Source: M1-B18 sp048264125
GTDB lineage: Bacteria; Bacillota; Clostridia; Peptostreptococcales; Natronincolaceae
NCBI GenBank assembly: GCA_048264125.1
Contig: JBLXDM010000004.1
Location: forward strand, 314,172-378,171
DNA: 64,000 nucleotides
Direction: 5' to 3'
In this document: piece by piece, positions 60,904-64,000 of the stretch
Numbering within the stretch: position 1 is the first letter of the stretch
Layout: each line of letters begins with the position of its first letter
Notes under the pieces: generated by a model
Seen by the model: only the letters and a program-made list of their open reading frames with translations
What the model was told of the DNA's origin: nothing
Databases searched by the model: none
Translations under genes and position numbers: made by a program

Positions 60904-61485
60904 TTATAATATTTTTCTCATAACTATTTGTTTATCTTGCCTTGCTACTTCTGAGAATCCTGCCTTTTCATATAAGCGAATTGGTCCATTATAATCGTAA
61001 TTTGTAAGCTCGTTATTCAACTTTGCATACCCCTCAACCGCTATATATCCCCTAGCTTTTGCATCTGTGCAAACTCGGTTAAGAAATGCCGTCGCAATAC
61101 CTTTTCCTCTATATTCTGGAGCAATTTCAAAACATACAACAGAGAACGTTTTTCCACATTTTTTTTGTCGAGCAAAATCTGGTACAAATGCCGAATAACT
61201 TTCCATATCTGCTGCATTGCACCACCCAATAGAAATATCTCCTTCATACGCGAGATATCCGCGAATTTTGCCCTCATTTAGCATTTCAACTGCATATCGA
61301 CGAATAGTTCCTTTGATATCATTCCCAAACTCACTTACCATTTTTTCTTCCGTTATCTTATCCATAGTCGGTGACGTGCAGTAACATGGTCCATTAGGAT
61401 TACCGTCAGAAAATGCACGATTATCAAAAAAATCAAGGTAATCATGTGTTAGATCTAAACTCAGTTCCTTTATATTGAACTCCAT
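60904..61485 (-). CDS. GNAT acetyltransferase
   Basis: Protein of 193 residues with GNAT motif A VCFEIAPEYRGKGIATAFLN (about 113-132) followed by YAKLNNEL and LYEKAGFSEVARQ. Substrate unknown. The ATG at 61485 has GGAGGGG six bases upstream; an ATG five codons earlier contains that site. Third acetyltransferase of the array; G+C content is similar to its neighbours. It lies between group II intron B and attC-like repeat 10. Confidence 0.85.
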   Translation of the reverse strand: MEFNIKELSLDLTHDYLDFFDNRAFSDGNPNGPCYCTSPTMDKITEEKMVSEFGNDIKGTIRRYAVEMLNEGKIRGYLAYEGDISIGWCNAADMESYSAFVPDFARQKKCGKTFSVVCFEIAPEYRGKGIATAFLNRVCTDAKARGYIAVEGYAKLNNELTNYDYNGPIRLYEKAGFSEVARQDKQIVMRKIL

Positions 61486-61617
61486 TCCGTTCCCCTCCAT
61501 TGTTTAAAAATAATCTTAAATTAATTAATATATAATACTAAATAACTTCTTAAATTTACTTCTAAAATGTTTATTCTACCTCGAAGCTATACTCTGAAAT
61601 TATATTGCTCTTTCAGA

Positions 61618-63369
61618 GTCACGGTAGACGCGTCAGTTACCCGACGCACCCCGCACAGATCCCGGCGTGCGGAACTACCGCACCGGGCTCTTCAGAAATA
61701 ATCAGTTCCGTAATTCAGCAATTCAAAATTGTAATTTTAACTGTTGATCCCCACTCGCTAAAATCCTTGGCTTTAATATTCCATACCATTTAATTAGTCT
61801 ATTGAATTCACTCCTATTGAAGCTTTTTCTCTGACTTCGTCTATTTAGCCACTTATATAATATCCCCATAGCTATAGTATAGAACTTCCATAAACTTTTG
61901 TAGTTTCCAATCAATCCGTAGTAGTTATAATATCCCCTAAGTTTCTGATTCAACATCTCAGTTATTTTCCTCATTCTGTTATCTCGACTGTCCTTGCACC
62001 ATACTTTGAAATTCAGCAAGGAGGCTCTTAGTTTATTCTTGGAAGTACTTCTCTTAATAACATTTTTTCCTTTAAGGGATACACCCCATCTAAACTCAAG
62101 ACCTAGAAAATCGAAATGAGTATTCTCCTCCTTTCGGAATTTTGAGAAGCTAATGATATTCGTCTTTTCCTTGGATAGCTCCAGCCCGAATTTTCCTAGT
62201 CTGTTCCCTAATGCAATATAGAACTTTTCTGCATCCTTCTTATATCGAAAGGTGCATACAAAATCGTCACAGTATCTACAAAGATAGGCTTCGCCTTCAC
62301 ATCTAGGCTTTACTATTTTCTCAAACCATAGATCTAAAACAAAGTGTAGATAAATATTTGCTAGTATTGGACTAATAATCCCGCCTTGAGGTGTTCCTGT
62401 GGCTGGATGTATCACCTGCTGACTGTCGTCAAGTATTCCTGCCTTCAACCATTTTTTAATTAAACCAAGCAGAGCACCGTCGTCTACTCTTTCTTCAATC
62501 ATCCTTATTAGCCATTCATGGTTAATGTTATTAAAGAACCCCTGTATATCAGCTTCCACCACATAGCTATACTTATTAAATTGCAGTTCTTTGGTTAGGT
62601 CTTTGATTGCCTGATGGGCCCCTATATTAGGGCGATACCCATAATTGCAATCTAAAAAATCCTCTTCGTAGATAGCTTCTAATATTTGGGCGACAGCTCT
62701 TTGAACTAATTTATCTGATGTTGTCGGAATACCAAGTGGACGGGTCTTACCGTTTCCCTTCGGGATATTAACTCTACGAACTAGTTTTGCACGATATCTT
62801 CTATCCTTTAAGCTACTAGTAATCTCTTTAATATTTTCCTTTAGGTTTAATTCAAACTCCTTAGCTGTTATCTTATCAACTCCAGCTGAGGCCTTCTTGT
62901 TTAATTTCTTCCAAGATTCTGTCAGATTATCTTCATTTAGTAGTCGATAAAGGTTTTGAAATCTGTGCTCTTTATTTTGCTTTGCCTTCTGCCTTATTCC
63001 CTGCAGTGAGATTTGCATTAGTTTATCCAGCCCTACATGTCCGGCTAATGTTTCCTTTGCAAAGTTCATATTTCTGTCAACCCCTTCCCCATGTAGTTGG
63101 CTCTCCCAACCTCAAAGTACTATGAGTTGATCCGAACCCTGTAGTGTCATTGACCGTCCTATTTTATGATTGGATAGGTCTACCAGCTAACTGCTGGAAC
63201 CTACAGATCCTCCCAAGTTCCTGACATTTCTCTTCTTACATGCCATGTTCTAGGACCCCGACAGACCCTTAAGAATCTCACCTATAGCGATGGATTACCG
63301 TCTCCCCTAAGGCCTATATGATTCTCTGTGTGCGCTTCACCTTTTCTGTAGCCAGCATTTGGCGCAACA
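61618..63369 (-). mobile_element. Group II intron B, full-length with intact RT
   Basis: 1752 bp. Minus strand begins GTGTTGCGCCAAATGCTGGC and ends with domain V (about 61657-61691), a domain VI stem GCGTC/GACGC and TCTACCGTGAC. The RT frame fills the central part. It matches the short copy at 56591-57180. The 16 bp just upstream of the two copies (CAACCACCTGTATCGA, one difference) are the same, while the 3' flanks differ. The ORF lacks an HNH domain, as in class C introns. Confidence 0.85.
61723..63069 (-). CDS. Group II intron reverse transcriptase/maturase
   Basis: Intact protein of 448 residues. RT domain motifs in order are KASAGVDKITAKEFELNL, NIPKGNGKTRPLGIPTTSDK, YVVEADIQGFFNNINHEWLI, GTPQGGIISPILANIYLH and the active site YLCRYCDDFVCTF (YCDD). 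The maturase X domain follows (FDFLGLEFRWG, MLNQKLRGYYNYYGLIGN). There is no C-terminal endonuclease, and length and motifs fit the class C family common in clostridia. It promotes splicing and reverse-splicing of its own intron and may act on the short copy at 56591. Confidence 0.92.
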   Translation of the reverse strand: MNFAKETLAGHVGLDKLMQISLQGIRQKAKQNKEHRFQNLYRLLNEDNLTESWKKLNKKASAGVDKITAKEFELNLKENIKEITSSLKDRRYRAKLVRRVNIPKGNGKTRPLGIPTTSDKLVQRAVAQILEAIYEEDFLDCNYGYRPNIGAHQAIKDLTKELQFNKYSYVVEADIQGFFNNINHEWLIRMIEERVDDGALLGLIKKWLKAGILDDSQQVIHPATGTPQGGIISPILANIYLHFVLDLWFEKIVKPRCEGEAYLCRYCDDFVCTFRYKKDAEKFYIALGNRLGKFGLELSKEKTNIISFSKFRKEENTHFDFLGLEFRWGVSLKGKNVIKRSTSKNKLRASLLNFKVWCKDSRDNRMRKITEMLNQKLRGYYNYYGLIGNYKSLWKFYTIAMGILYKWLNRRSQRKSFNRSEFNRLIKWYGILKPRILASGDQQLKLQF

Positions 63370-63399
63370 CTCGATACAGGTGGTTGTATTTATATTGAT

Positions 63400-63627
63400 T
63401 TAATTATGTCTAACAATTAGTTTTCTTATCAAATTAGTTATAGTGCCTACTATTAACGATCCCATGAATGCCATTATTGATGACAGTATCAGTAATTTAA
63501 AACTTATTGGCGATTGAATGCTCTCTCTAATACTTCTATCTACAACAGTTACATTATGTTGTAAGATATAAAGTGTAAAAAGTATAATAAAAGAAATAAT
63601 ATAATCAACTTTTTTAAACTTCAACAT
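63400..63627 (-). CDS. Small two-helix membrane protein
   Basis: Protein of 75 residues with two membrane segments (about 8-24 and 43-64) and a positively charged end. No family recognised. A strong AAGGAGG lies five bases before the ATG. It begins 73 bp after the GTTAAAT core at 63700-63706, consistent with a cassette gene, and ends 31 bp before intron B. Confidence 0.6.
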   Translation of the reverse strand: MLKFKKVDYIISFIILFTLYILQHNVTVVDRSIRESIQSPISFKLLILSSIMAFMGSLIVGTITNLIRKLIVRHN

Positions 63628-63699
63628 CTATTCCTCCTTGTAAATTTAGAATAGCAAATCCTTTTGAAAAATACATATTAACCTCATTATCTTTTTAGC

Positions 63700-63756
63700 A
63701 TTTAACGTAAAACCATATTTAGAGAGCAACCCCACTAAGAAAAATCAAATCACTAT
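63700..63756 (-). repeat. attC-like repeat 11 (right end of a site)
   Basis: Minus strand ends GTTTTACGTTAAATGC; GTTAAAT is a perfect GTTRRRY core, identical to that of repeat 9. The opening half is replaced by a truncated group II intron copy. Confidence 0.45.
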
Positions 63757-64000
63757 ATGCTTATCTTTTATTCATGGGACTTAGGTGTCTCCTGTATGAA
63801 GATATCGCCATTTGAGTCATAGTTATTCAGCGTATCACCTGATTATCTCAAATCAAGTCGAGTCATACAAAACGGATGTATAACCCATTCCCCATGTAAT
63901 TCCGACTTTCGTCGGCACGTCGTAACGAAGCCTCGTAGCAGATTCATGTTATTCACCATATCCCAAAGACACCCGCTCCATGTATAAGGCCATGCTGCTT
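63757..64000 (-). mobile_element. Truncated copy of group II intron A
   Basis: The last 244 bp match 60217-60474, the 5' RNA domains of intron A, at high identity with a few small gaps, then run off the window. Homology stops abruptly at 63757, so the RT and 3' domains of this copy are missing on the left. A second, 3'-deleted insertion of the same family. Confidence 0.85.

Noticed and set aside
1..64000. tRNA, rRNA, CRISPR arrays, DDE-type insertion sequences, phage structural genes
   Set aside because: Looked for by eye on both strands; no cloverleaf, no regularly spaced repeat with spacers, no transposase with terminal repeats seen. The only mobile elements supported are group II introns and the cassette repeats.

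Overview
The window is a low-GC Firmicutes chromosome segment, most likely from an anaerobic clostridium of the Alkaliphilus / Natronincola kind. The evidence is A+T-rich DNA, AGGAGG-type ribosome-binding sites before nearly every gene, frequent GTG and TTG starts, TTGnnn-17-TATAAT promoters, Fur-type iron uptake and a clostridial ars operon. The species cannot be fixed from sequence alone. Almost all genes lie on the minus strand. No tRNA, rRNA, CRISPR array or phage gene was found.

0-9 kb: a twin P-loop ATPase, a B3/B4-domain protein, a lipoprotein, a rifampicin-phosphotransferase / PEP-synthase-like enzyme, an FAD oxidoreductase, a DUF2975 membrane protein, and a cation:proton antiporter preceded by a convincing fluoride riboswitch with its own terminator. 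9.7-15.7 kb: an arsenic island. It holds the operon arsR-arsC-acr3-arsD-arsA-arsA and, downstream, a second module arsR - ArsP-like permease - redox thioredoxin. 15.8-28.5 kb: HelD, small regulators, a methyltransferase, an alpha/beta hydrolase with a MerR regulator, a CorC-type CBS transporter, a PAS histidine kinase, SelO, and two small membrane proteins. 28.6-33.5 kb: a complete Fe(III)-siderophore ABC system with a Fur box and an AraC regulator. 33.8-41.3 kb: RfbA, a GGDEF-EAL protein, a hemolysin III family protein and a MASE3 histidine kinase.

41.5-64 kb is different. It is a run of short unrelated minus-strand genes: acetyltransferases, an APH-type kinase, lipoproteins, PhzF, DUF1905, DUF3953, a QueG-like protein, hypotheticals and gene fragments. 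Several are separated by 45-175 bp imperfectly palindromic repeats with ends resembling integron attC core sites. On the coding strand each begins with a TAAC(A) core just after a stop codon and ends with a GTT core shortly before the next gene. Internal blocks are shared between copies and one hairpin covaries. I interpret this as an integron-like gene-cassette array (attC-like sites, no integrase in view). If it is an integron, polarity places the integrase to the right of position 64000.

Group II introns have invaded the array. One, 2.6 kb, sits inside an attC-like repeat, and a second repeat supplies the empty site that fixes the exon junctions; its reverse transcriptase is a pseudogene. 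A second family is present as a full-length 1.75 kb copy with intact RT and as a 0.59 kb RT-deleted copy that keeps both ends and domain V. A truncated piece of the first intron runs off the right edge. One cassette carries two overlapping genes sharing an NGDIVG motif: a small membrane protein and a soluble partner, a possible signalling or defence pair.
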